From assembly GCA_903889565.1 (NCBI GenBank), contig CAISYC010000005.1, positions 142,921-206,920 of the forward strand: a stretch of 64,000 bases of DNA, written 5' to 3'. The notes under the pieces were generated by a model that saw nothing but the letters and a program-made list of their open reading frames with translations, was not told the DNA's origin and did no database searches. The stretch is from an uncultured beta proteobacterium (GTDB taxonomy: Bacteria > Pseudomonadota > Gammaproteobacteria > Burkholderiales > SG8-41). Shown piece after piece: positions 19,994-28,698 of this stretch. The position numbers and the translations under genes were made by a program. The stretch's first letter is position 1; every line of letters begins with the position of its first letter.

Positions 19994-21298
19994 ATGAAAT
20001 TTCCCGCGCTCACCGACCCCGCCGTGCTTGCCGCAGATCTGCGCGCGGCGCGCGCCCGCGCGAATCACATCACGGCCGACCTCGACGGCGAACGCCTGTT
20101 CGGCCCGCTGCTCGCCATCGTCAATCCGCCGCTGTGGGAAATCGGCCATGTCGCGTGGTTTCACGAATACTGGTGCCTGCGTCAGCGCGCCGACGCCGAA
20201 CCTGCGCCGTCCATCCTCAAGGGCGCCGACGCGCTTTATGACTCGGCGAAGGTCGCGCACGACACGCGCTGGCAGTTGCTGCTGCCGACCTTGCAGCAAA
20301 CGCGCGGCTATGCGAACGACATCATGGACCGCGTGCTGCATCGGCTGGGGCGTGAAGCGGAAAGCCCGGCGCTGCAGTATTTCGTGCGGCTGGCGACCAT
20401 GCATGAGGACATGCACACTGAAGCTTTTCACTACACGCGGCAGACGCTGGGTTATGCCGATCCGTTCGCCGCAACGAAAGCGGTCGCCGCGACAGCCGTC
20501 CGCGCTGAAACAACAGCGCGCGGCGACGCCGAATTCGCCGGCGGCCGCTGCATGCTGGGCGCCGCGGATGACGGCCGCTTTGTGTTCGACAATGAAAAGT
20601 GGGCGCACGAAATCACGATCGCGCCATTCCGCATGGCACGCAGTGCGCTCAGCAATGCCGAATACCGCGCCTTCGTCGATGCCGGCGGCTATGCGCGGCG
20701 CGAGTGGTGGAGCGATGCCGGCTGGGCATGGCGCACGCAGTCGGCCGCGCAGGCACCGCATTATTGGATCAAGCAGGAAGGCGTCTGGCATCAACGCCGC
20801 TTCGATCAGACCCGGCGACTGGCAGACAACGAGCCGGTATTCCACGTGAACTGGCACGAGGCGCAGGCTTACTGCAAATTCGCCAAGCGCCGTCTGCCGA
20901 CGGCGGCCGAGTGGGAGTTTGCCGCCGCCACTTCAATCACCGACGGCGGCAAGCGCCGCTATCCCTGGGGCGACGATACGCCCGCCTCCGGCCGGGCGAA
21001 TCTCGAAGGCAATGCGCCCGCTTCCGTCGATGACTATGCCGATGGCGATTCCGCCCGCGGCTGCCGCCAAATGATCGGCAATGTCTGGGAATGGACCGCG
21101 GACGCATTCAACCCCTATCCGGGATTCGTCGCCGATCCGTACAAGGAATATTCGCAACCGTGGTTCGGCACACACATGGAGTTGCGCGGCGGCAGCTTCG
21201 CCACACCGCGGCGGCTGATTCGCAACACCTGGCGCAATTTCTACATGCCGGCGCGGAACGACATCTTCGCCGGCCTGCGCACCTGCGCGGTCGGCTGA
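19994..21298 (+). CDS. senA: EgtB-like formylglycine-generating-enzyme-fold protein, probable selenoneine synthase SenA
   Basis: DinB-type N-terminus with putative metal ligands (HVAWFHEYW; MHEDMHTEAFHY) and C-terminal FGE-sulfatase domain (EPVFHVNWHEAQAYCKFAKRRLPTAAEWEFAA...GNVWEWTADAFNPYPGF...LRGGSFATPRRLIRNTWRNFYMP); next to senB. Confidence 0.8.
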   Translation: MKFPALTDPAVLAADLRAARARANHITADLDGERLFGPLLAIVNPPLWEIGHVAWFHEYWCLRQRADAEPAPSILKGADALYDSAKVAHDTRWQLLLPTLQQTRGYANDIMDRVLHRLGREAESPALQYFVRLATMHEDMHTEAFHYTRQTLGYADPFAATKAVAATAVRAETTARGDAEFAGGRCMLGAADDGRFVFDNEKWAHEITIAPFRMARSALSNAEYRAFVDAGGYARREWWSDAGWAWRTQSAAQAPHYWIKQEGVWHQRRFDQTRRLADNEPVFHVNWHEAQAYCKFAKRRLPTAAEWEFAAATSITDGGKRRYPWGDDTPASGRANLEGNAPASVDDYADGDSARGCRQMIGNVWEWTADAFNPYPGFVADPYKEYSQPWFGTHMELRGGSFATPRRLIRNTWRNFYMPARNDIFAGLRTCAVG

Positions 21299-21299
21299 T

Positions 21300-22265
21300 C
21301 TATTCCCCGCGCAGGCCGGCCTCGCGTATCACCCTGCCCCACTTCGCCATCTCAAGGCGGATGACGGCGGCGAATTCCTCCGGCGTGCCGCCAACCACTT
21401 CGCCGCCGCTGTCGAATATACGCTGCCGCACGTCGTGGCGATGGATGGCCTCGGACGCAATCCGGTTAATCGTTGCAATGATGGCGGCGGGCGTTCCCGC
21501 CGGCGCCAGCACACCGTTATAGGCGGTGGCTTCGTAACCGGGCAAACCCGCTGCGGCAACCGTCGGCAGTTCCAGCGCCAATGCGGAAGGCAGCGCACTG
21601 GTCACTGCCAGCGCGCGCACACGGCCTGCGCGCCAGTGCGGCATCACCGAACCGGCGCTCGGAAAACTCAACTGCGTTTCGCCCGCGTCAAGGCTGGTCA
21701 ACGCCGAGCCGGTGCCTTTGTAATTGATGCGCACGAGCTTGAGGTTGGCCATCACGCGAAAAAGCTCGGCCGCGAGATGATTGCCGGAACCCGGCGAACT
21801 CGTGCTGTAGTTGAGTTCGCCCGGCCGCGCTTTCGCCAGCGCGATCAATTCGCGCAGCGTCTTCACCGGCAGCGCCGGATGCACGACCAGGATGCTGGGC
21901 GAACTTGTCGCCAGCATCACCGGCGAAAAATCGCGCTGCGGATCCCAGCTCACGCCGTCGCGCAGAAACGGCGACAGCCACAGCACGCTGGTATAGAACA
22001 GCAGGGTATAGCCGTCGGGCGGCGCCTTTGCCACCGCCTCAACGGCGGCAATTGCGCGGTTCTCTACGATCACCGGCTGACCGAGACGGGCGCCCAGTCC
22101 CTGCGCGATTAAACGCGCGACGGAATCCGGATAACCGCCGGCCTCGGTGGTCTCGATCCGGATGACCTTGACGGGATAGGGCTGGGCCGCGGCCGTGACC
22201 GACAACACGGCCAGCGCCGCGAGCGCGCACGCCCGCGGCCGGCGAAACACGGCGTGACACATCAA
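21300..22265 (-). CDS. Bug/TctC-type solute-binding protein
   Basis: QPYPVKVIRIETTEAGGYPDSVARLIAQGLGARLGQPVIVENRA. Confidence 0.9.
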   Translation of the reverse strand: MMCHAVFRRPRACALAALAVLSVTAAAQPYPVKVIRIETTEAGGYPDSVARLIAQGLGARLGQPVIVENRAIAAVEAVAKAPPDGYTLLFYTSVLWLSPFLRDGVSWDPQRDFSPVMLATSSPSILVVHPALPVKTLRELIALAKARPGELNYSTSSPGSGNHLAAELFRVMANLKLVRINYKGTGSALTSLDAGETQLSFPSAGSVMPHWRAGRVRALAVTSALPSALALELPTVAAAGLPGYEATAYNGVLAPAGTPAAIIATINRIASEAIHRHDVRQRIFDSGGEVVGGTPEEFAAVIRLEMAKWGRVIREAGLRGE

Positions 22266-22302
22266 CGCGGCAAGCGTGGCCGCAGCCCCCGGCCGGCGCG
22301 CC

Positions 22303-22815
22303 TTATTGCGCCGTCGCCCCCATGAAATCGCGTTTGCCGATTTCCACGCCGTTGTGACGCAGGATGTCGTAGGCGGTGGTGACGTGAAAATAAAAGTTGG
22401 GCAACGCGCGATTCTGCAAGAGATCGATGCCGACGAATTCGGTGTCCTTGCCCATGACTTTGATGGTCAGCTTCTTGGTATCGCTGCCGTCGATTTGCGC
22501 GGCGGTGAGGCCCTTCAGAAAGGCCAGCGTTTTTTCGACGCGCGCAATGAGTTCGCCGAGCGTCTTCTCGTTCATCTCGATCGCCGGCGACTCGACACCG
22601 GCCAGCGCGGCGGCGCAATTGCGCGCGTGATCGGCGGCCTGTTGGATCTGGCGCGCAAAGCTGAACATGTCGGGAAACAGGCGGTAATTGACCAGCGTGC
22701 CCTCGTCGTATTTTTTCTCGGAGTAGAGCGCCTGCGCCTTCTTCAGGCAGTGGGCAAGTCCGTTCAGATGGCGGACGAAAATGGGCACCGAAATATTGAA
22801 CATCGAAATTGCCAT
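22303..22815 (-). CDS. DUF1993 family protein
   Basis: MAISMFNISVPIFVRHLNGLAHCLKKAQALYSEKKYDEGTLVNYRLFPDMFSFARQIQQAADHAR...NFYFHVTTAYDILRHNGVEIGKRDFMG. Confidence 0.85.
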   Translation of the reverse strand: MAISMFNISVPIFVRHLNGLAHCLKKAQALYSEKKYDEGTLVNYRLFPDMFSFARQIQQAADHARNCAAALAGVESPAIEMNEKTLGELIARVEKTLAFLKGLTAAQIDGSDTKKLTIKVMGKDTEFVGIDLLQNRALPNFYFHVTTAYDILRHNGVEIGKRDFMGATAQ

Positions 22816-22935
22816 TGCTGCTTTCTCCTCGTTGGATTTTTTTGGAAACGCGATTATTTGTTTCCACCGCCGCCGCGTCAAGCGGTACCGCGGCTTTGCA
22901 ATTGCGCGCGCCTGCCGTCACAATGCGCCACAGCC

Positions 22936-23784
22936 ATGCCGTCCGTCAAACGCAGTCAAAACGCCACCCTGCACTACCACATCGATGATTTCACCGATCC
23001 GTGGCGCAGCGCCGGCACCATCGTGCTGCAGCACGGCTATGCCCGCTCGTCGCTGTTCTGGCAGGCCTGGGTTCCGTACCTCGCGCGCTTTTACCGGATC
23101 GTGCGCGTGGAGTTGCGCGGCCACGCCGGCGCACCGGTGGATTTCGACCCGGCGCGCGACAGCACGCTTGCCAACTACGTCGGCGACGTGCTCGCGGTGC
23201 TCGATCAACTCAAGCTCGAATCGGTGCACTACTGCGGCGAATCCTTCGGCGGCATCATCGGCATGGCGCTGGCGGCGGAACACCCGGCACGCGTGCGCAC
23301 GCTGACGCTGGTGTCCTCCCCGGTTTATCAGAACCAGAAAAGCCAGGACGTCTATGCCGCCGGCTTCCCGACGCGCGAAGAAGCGCTGCGCACACTCGGC
23401 ACCCGTCGATGGGCCGAGCGCATCTACGGCGCGCCGGATTTTTTTCCCGCCGGCACTGCCGACGGCCTGCGCCGCTGGTACCTCGAGCAGATTGCGCAAA
23501 CCGATCCCGAGGTGCTGTGCGGACTCTACGGCCTGCTGCGCCACGCCAACGCGACCGCGCTGCTGCCGCGCATCGCCGCGCCGGTACTCGGCCTCTACCC
23601 GACCGCCGGCCTGCTGACCGGCAACGCACAGGAAACGCTGCTGCGCGCCGGCATCCGCGATTTGCGCATGATCCACCTGCCTGCCGCATCCCACGCCATA
23701 ATGACGCTGTATCCGGCGACCTGCGCAATTCATTTGCTGCATTTCGCCGCAGAACACGACGGCATTGCCTGCCGCGAACAATAA
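22936..23784 (+). CDS. Alpha/beta-hydrolase
   Basis: LHYHIDDFTDPWRSAGTIVLQHGYARSSLFWQAWVPYLARFYRIVRVELRGHAG...; nucleophile elbow GESFGG. ORF-track start trimmed to ATG 22936. Confidence 0.88.
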   Translation: MPSVKRSQNATLHYHIDDFTDPWRSAGTIVLQHGYARSSLFWQAWVPYLARFYRIVRVELRGHAGAPVDFDPARDSTLANYVGDVLAVLDQLKLESVHYCGESFGGIIGMALAAEHPARVRTLTLVSSPVYQNQKSQDVYAAGFPTREEALRTLGTRRWAERIYGAPDFFPAGTADGLRRWYLEQIAQTDPEVLCGLYGLLRHANATALLPRIAAPVLGLYPTAGLLTGNAQETLLRAGIRDLRMIHLPAASHAIMTLYPATCAIHLLHFAAEHDGIACREQ

Positions 23785-23818
23785 GCGCTCAGCGCAGCCG
23801 TGAATGGGAGGGACGTTA

Positions 23819-24784
23819 ATGCGGAACTGGACCTGTCTGGCCGCCTGCGGCCTCATGCTGATCCCGGTCGCAGCGACGGCACAGGAGAAATTCCCGGCGC
23901 GTCCGTTGCGCATCCTGGTCGGCTTCGGCCCCGGCAGCGGCACCGATATACTGGCGCGCGAAGTCGCGCTCAAGATGACCGACCACTGGGGCCAGGGCGT
24001 GGTGGTGGATAACCGGCCCGGCGCCGCGGCGGTGATCGCCTCCGAAATGCTGACGCGCGCAACACCCGACGGTCATACCCTGGCAATCGTTTCGCTGGGT
24101 CATGCGTTCAACGCAAGCTACCTGCCGAAGCTGCCCTACGACACACTGAAGGATTTCGCCGGCATCTCGACGGTGGCCGATATTCCGAACGTGCTGGTGG
24201 TAGCGCCCGCGCTCAAGGTGAAGACGATGCGCGAGCTGATCGATCTCGCCAAAAGCCGGCCGGCGCAGTTCAATTTTTCCTCGGCCGGCATCGGCAGCGC
24301 GGCGCACATCAACGGCGAGCTGTTCAATCAGGCCGCCGGCGTCAAGGTGCTGCACGTGCCGTACAAAAGCATGCCCGAGGCGCTGACCAACACGATCGGC
24401 GGCAATGTGCAGTTCGTATTCGCATCGGTCAGCGCGGCGGTCGCGCTGATCAAATCGGACAAGCTCGTCGCGCTCGCGGTCAGCACCAAAACGCGCGTGC
24501 CGGCGCTGCCCGAGGTGCCGCCGATGGCGGAAGCGGGCCTGCCCGGCTTCGACTTCACCGCGTGGTACGGCTTTCTCGCACCGGCGCAAACGCCGGCGCC
24601 GGTCAAAAACATGCTCGCGACGGAAATCGCGCGCATCGTCGCCCTGCCGGACACGAAGGAGCGATTGCTCGCGCTGGGCGCGTCGCCGCGCCCTGGCACG
24701 CCCGCCGAATTCGACGCCGTCATCCGTCAGGATGTGGCGCGCTTTGCCGCGCTGATCAAGGCAACCGGCATCAAGGCTGAATGA
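23819..24784 (+). CDS. Bug/TctC-type solute-binding protein
   Basis: EKFPARPLRILVGFGPGSGTDILAREVALKMTDHWGQGVVVDNRPGAAAVIASEML. Confidence 0.93.
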   Translation: MRNWTCLAACGLMLIPVAATAQEKFPARPLRILVGFGPGSGTDILAREVALKMTDHWGQGVVVDNRPGAAAVIASEMLTRATPDGHTLAIVSLGHAFNASYLPKLPYDTLKDFAGISTVADIPNVLVVAPALKVKTMRELIDLAKSRPAQFNFSSAGIGSAAHINGELFNQAAGVKVLHVPYKSMPEALTNTIGGNVQFVFASVSAAVALIKSDKLVALAVSTKTRVPALPEVPPMAEAGLPGFDFTAWYGFLAPAQTPAPVKNMLATEIARIVALPDTKERLLALGASPRPGTPAEFDAVIRQDVARFAALIKATGIKAE

Positions 24785-26305
24785 TCAGGCCTGCAGCAGC
24801 GGGCGCAACAGCCTCAGGTTGTTGACGCGCTCGATGTTCCACACCGCCGCGATCAATTCGGCCGCGCGTTTTTTACCGAGCACCGGCGCGCACAGGCCGA
24901 GGCATTTCTCGCCGACCTCTTCGCGCGTCATCGGGTTCTGCGCCATGCCGCGCACTTCGAGCACGCGGTGGCGCAGTTCACGGCCGTCGCGCAACCGGAT
25001 TTCCATGATCGCCTGCCGCACCGGCCGCACGCGATCCATTTCATCGTCGCCGTAGAGTTCGACCCGGCGCCGCAATTCGAGGACCTTCGGATCCTGCATG
25101 CGCGCCATGTCGTTGGCCGAACTCAGCGTAACGGTACCGTCGAGCAGCATCACCGCCAGCAGATGCTGCAGCGAGATATTCGGCATGGTGCGGTTGTTGA
25201 CGGTGTCCGCCCCCTGATGCGACAGGCGCACGACGATTTTTTCGATATCGGCGGCCTTCAGATTGTGCGTCTTCATCAAATAGGACATCGCATCGAGCGG
25301 CGCCTGGATCGGGCCGCCGACCGACCAGCGCTTGATGTTGGTTTTGCCGACCTCGAACAGCTCGCCGAGTCCGCGCGCGAGTATCTCCGGATCGGTTTGC
25401 GCAATGCCATAGGCGGCGAAAAAATTCTGGTCGCCGGCAAACATGTCCTCGACGTTGGTCCAACCCAACTGCACCATGGTCGCGGCAGCGATGCCATTGC
25501 GGCCCGGCATGCCGCCGTACAGAAAGGCCTTGCCGACGTGCTCGCGGTCCTGCGGAAAATTGGACACACCCGAAGCCTGCTGCGCCGCGAACGACAACAG
25601 GTGGCGCACCTGATCGAAATTGAATTTGAGGAGCGACCCGGCCGCCGCCGCCGCGCCGAAGGTGCAACCGAAGCCGTGCGTATCGCGTCCGGCCGCGCTG
25701 AATTTATCGCCGCCCATCGCCAGCGACATTCTGACGCTGATGTCGTAACCCAGCGCAACGGCGCGCAGCAGCGCGATGCCACCGGCTTTCTCACGCTCGG
25801 CCATGGCCAGCGCCGCCGGCACCACGCCGGCGCCCGGATGCAGCACTGCGAGCGCGTGCGTGTCGTCGGTTTCATCCGCATGCGCGAGCATGCCGCCGGT
25901 CAGCGCGGCATTACCGGCATTGGTGATGAGGCGCGTGCCCGGCACGCAGGCCTCGGCGGTGCCGCCCAGCGTCTTCACATAAGCCATCGCGCGTGCGCCG
26001 GGCAGCAGGCGCGTGCCCGACACCATCGCCGCCAGCGTGTCGAGCAGATGATGCTTGGTGGCCTCGGTAACCGCATCCGGCAATGGCGTAGTCGCGGCCC
26101 CTGCAACATAGGTCGCCACCGTACGCATCAACGGTGAAATCACAACGGGTTTATCCGGGTCCGCGCCTTCGCCCGCGACGGCAATGGGATGCGCGGCTTT
26201 GGCCGGCTGCGCCTCCACGTCAAACCCCGCGGTGGCCATCACTGCGCCGGCAACTCCGCCTTGCAAAAACCGGCGCCTGTCTGCGCTGAATTGCGACTCA
26301 CTCAT
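24785..26305 (-). CDS. MmgE/PrpD family protein with N-terminal Tat-like signal
   Basis: PrpD-type body (HHLLDTLAAMVSGTRLLPGARAMAYVK...MLAHADETDDTHALAVLHPGAGVVPAALAMAE); N-terminus MSESQFSADRRRFLQGGVAGAVMATAGFDVEAQPAKA. Confidence 0.87.
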   Translation of the reverse strand: MSESQFSADRRRFLQGGVAGAVMATAGFDVEAQPAKAAHPIAVAGEGADPDKPVVISPLMRTVATYVAGAATTPLPDAVTEATKHHLLDTLAAMVSGTRLLPGARAMAYVKTLGGTAEACVPGTRLITNAGNAALTGGMLAHADETDDTHALAVLHPGAGVVPAALAMAEREKAGGIALLRAVALGYDISVRMSLAMGGDKFSAAGRDTHGFGCTFGAAAAAGSLLKFNFDQVRHLLSFAAQQASGVSNFPQDREHVGKAFLYGGMPGRNGIAAATMVQLGWTNVEDMFAGDQNFFAAYGIAQTDPEILARGLGELFEVGKTNIKRWSVGGPIQAPLDAMSYLMKTHNLKAADIEKIVVRLSHQGADTVNNRTMPNISLQHLLAVMLLDGTVTLSSANDMARMQDPKVLELRRRVELYGDDEMDRVRPVRQAIMEIRLRDGRELRHRVLEVRGMAQNPMTREEVGEKCLGLCAPVLGKKRAAELIAAVWNIERVNNLRLLRPLLQA

Positions 26306-26471
26306 GAGCGACCTCCTCCGAGGCTGTGGTTTTATTCGATTATGCGGCCATATTGTTGCGCGCACCGCGCATTTGAAATCCCGTTTCTTGACAGTGCCGG
26401 CGCGGGCGCGGTATATCAATTCATCCTGCGGCGCCCGTCGCGTGCCGTGCGGCATACCGTTAGAGGCCTTC

Positions 26472-27017
26472 ATGAATCGCACGATTAAACTGGTCACGCC
26501 CGATGCGCCACCACCGAAGCCTGCGGCGGCGCCCGAGGTCACGCGTCGCAAACTCGACCCGACAGGCATCCGTTTGGGCGTGCTCGACAACAGCAAGGGC
26601 AACGCCGATCACCTGTTGCGAATGATCGTCGACGGCGTGCGCGCCGAGATTCCCGTCAAGTCGGTGGTGTCGCTGCGCAAACCGCACGTCACCTTTCCGG
26701 CAACGAGGGAGGTGCTGGACCAGTTGGAGGCGGAAGCCGACGTGGTCATCAGCGCGATGGCCGATTGAGGGGCCTGCACGTCGTGGAGTGTCCACGACAT
26801 GACCCAGATGCACAAACGCGGCGTGCTCGCCGCAGTGATCTGCTCCGACCCGTTCCGCACGCTTGGCACGACGCAGGCGCGCGTGCTTGGCGTGCCGGCA
26901 CTCCCGCTGGTGATGATCGCGCATCCGCTGGGCGGCCTGTCGATTGAACAGGTCGAGGGCCGCGCGCTGGTGGCAATTCCGCAGGTGATCAAGTTGATCA
27001 AGGACAATCTGTCGTGA
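26472..27017 (+). CDS. Probable UGSC-family selenoprotein; TGA at 26766-26768 read as selenocysteine
   Basis: Two ORFs (26472-26768 and the segment to 27017) are in one frame and separated only by TGA: ...LEAEADVVISAMAD-U-GACTSWSVHDMTQMHKRGVLAAVICSDPFRTLGTTQARVLGVPALPLVMIAHPLGGLSIEQVEGRALVAIPQVIKLIKDNLS*. 182 codons including stop; hairpin immediately after the TGA. Confidence 0.85.
26777..26801 (+). promoter_or_regulatory. Putative bacterial SECIS hairpin
   Basis: GTCGTGGA(26780-26787)-GTG-TCCACGAC(26791-26798): perfect 8-bp stem, apical loop about 20 nt after the UGA. Confidence 0.75.
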
Positions 27018-28129
27018 GCAACCTTGACGATCTGCTCAAAAACGACGGTGCCAGCATCGACGCCGATGACGATTTCGAGGCGATCAACGCACTGTATCTC
27101 GAACGCGGCTGGAGCGACGGCCTGCCGATCGTGCCGCCGACCACGGCACGCGTCGAGAAGATGCTGGCCTACTGCGACCGCCCGTGGAACGAGCCAATCG
27201 CAAAAATTCCGCCGCGCTGGGGCGAGGCGACGCCGCTGCGGCTGGCCGCCAATGCAGTGATGGCCGGCTGCAAGCCCGAATACTTCCCGCTCTACCTGCT
27301 TGCCATCGAAGCGATGTGCGAGGAACAATTCAATCTCTACGGCATTCAGGCAACCACCCATATGTGCGCGCCGCTGGTGATCGTCAACGGCCCGGTCGTG
27401 CAGGAGCTCGGCATCAACGGCGGCCACAACGCCTTCGGCCCCGGCACGCACAGCAATGCGACCATCGGGCGTGCGATCCGTCTGGCGCTCGTCAACATCG
27501 GCGGCGCGATTCCGAAAACCGGCGACATGTCCACCTTCGGCTCGCCGGCGAAATACAGCTATCTTGTCGCCGAAAACGAGGCCGAGAGCCCGTGGGAGCC
27601 GCTGCACGTCGAACGCGGCTTTCCCGCGGAGGCGAGTACCGTCACGGTGGTCGGCGCCGAATGCCCGCACAACGTCAACGATCACGAAAGTCTCAACGCC
27701 GAGGGCATCCTGACCACGATCGCCGGCACCATGATGGATGCAGGCTCCAACGATCCCTGCTACGAAGCACAACCGGTCGCGGTGCTCGGACCCGAGCATG
27801 CCAAAACCATCGCGCAGGACGGCTACTCCAAAATGGACGTCAAGAAATTTCTGCAGGCGCACGGCCAGCTGCCGCTCGGCAAATTCTCGAAGGAGAACAT
27901 CGAACGCCGCCTGCGCGTGAAAATCGCCGACCGGCTGGCCAATGCGCCGCTCGACGCGCTGGTGCCGATGGTGCAACGCGCCGAAGACCTGATCGTGATT
28001 GTCATCGGCGGCGCCGGCAAGCACTCCGCCTATATCCATACCTTCGGCGCCACGCAATCAGTGACGCGCGCGCTCAAAACAAAAGACGGCCGGCTCGCGA
28101 AATCGGTACAGGATTTCAGGCAAAATTAG
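27014..28129 (+). CDS. Conserved protein of unknown function, translationally coupled to the selenoprotein gene
   Basis: GTG start overlaps the upstream TGA stop (GTGA). MSNLDDLLKNDGASIDADDDFEAINALYLERGWSDGLPIVPPTTARVEKML...; long coherent ORF. Family name not recalled with certainty. Confidence 0.85.
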   Translation: MSNLDDLLKNDGASIDADDDFEAINALYLERGWSDGLPIVPPTTARVEKMLAYCDRPWNEPIAKIPPRWGEATPLRLAANAVMAGCKPEYFPLYLLAIEAMCEEQFNLYGIQATTHMCAPLVIVNGPVVQELGINGGHNAFGPGTHSNATIGRAIRLALVNIGGAIPKTGDMSTFGSPAKYSYLVAENEAESPWEPLHVERGFPAEASTVTVVGAECPHNVNDHESLNAEGILTTIAGTMMDAGSNDPCYEAQPVAVLGPEHAKTIAQDGYSKMDVKKFLQAHGQLPLGKFSKENIERRLRVKIADRLANAPLDALVPMVQRAEDLIVIVIGGAGKHSAYIHTFGATQSVTRALKTKDGRLAKSVQDFRQN

Positions 28130-28174
28130 GCCTTCCACCACCGACACACCCCCATAAATCCGGAGAGGAAGAGC

Positions 28175-28600
28175 ATGAAGATCAAACGCATCGAACACGT
28201 CGGCGTCGTCGTCAAGGATGTCGAAAAGAGCCGCGCATTGTGGGAAGGCTGTTTCGGCATCAAGTTGGACAGCGTGGAAACCAATCCGACCAAACCGGTG
28301 AAACTGGCAATTTATCCGGTCGGCGAATCGATGGTCGAACTGATCGCCGGCACCACGCCCGACAGCAAACATCAGAAGATGGTCGCCGAAGGCAAAGGCG
28401 GCATCAACCATCTGTGCTTCGAAGTCGAGAACATCGACGAGGCGCTGGCCGAACTGAAATTGAAAGGCATTCCGCTGCTGGACGAGGTGCCGCGCCACGG
28501 CCACGCCGGCTGCCGCATCGCCTTCATCGATCCGTCGGCGACGGAAAACTGCCTGATCGAACTCGCAGAACTGCCGAAGGGACACGCGCCCGCGCACTAG
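28175..28600 (+). CDS. VOC/glyoxalase-family protein, methylmalonyl-CoA epimerase-like
   Basis: MKIKRIEHVGVVVKDVEKSRALWEGCFGIKL...GGINHLCFEVENIDEALAELKLKGIPLLDE. Confidence 0.85.
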   Translation: MKIKRIEHVGVVVKDVEKSRALWEGCFGIKLDSVETNPTKPVKLAIYPVGESMVELIAGTTPDSKHQKMVAEGKGGINHLCFEVENIDEALAELKLKGIPLLDEVPRHGHAGCRIAFIDPSATENCLIELAELPKGHAPAH

Positions 28601-28618
28601 ACGCGGGCCGCTGCAAAC

Positions 28619-28672
28619 GCGGCGGCGGCACGGTCCGTGAATCCACGGTTGCGCGCCGCCCGTTTTTATTTT
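28619..28672 (+). terminator. Possible Rho-independent terminator (bifurcated hairpin and T-run)
   Basis: ggcggc...ccgtg-aatc-cacgg...gccgcc followed by cgtttttatttt. Confidence 0.5.
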
Positions 28673-28698
28673 CCCCATCGCATTTTCCACAGGCACTC

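Noticed and set aside
22276-22935. N-terminal extension of ORF 22276-23784
   Set aside because: Antisense to the DUF1993 gene; the hydrolase begins at ATG 22936.
24968-26137. 389-aa plus-strand ORF
   Set aside because: Antisense shadow of the MmgE/PrpD gene; Arg/His/Gln-rich low-complexity translation.
26472-27017. Interpretation as a simple nonsense-mutated pseudogene or two separate genes
   Set aside because: Continuous frame, conserved-looking sequence on both sides of the TGA, UGSC-like motif context and a hairpin at SECIS distance make Sec insertion more likely. Pseudogene status cannot be fully excluded without finding selABCD.
27184-28698. N-terminal ~505 aa of the 904-aa ORF 27184-29898
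   Set aside because: Overlaps the 27014-28129 gene and the VOC gene in another frame; the real CoA-transferase begins at ATG 28699.
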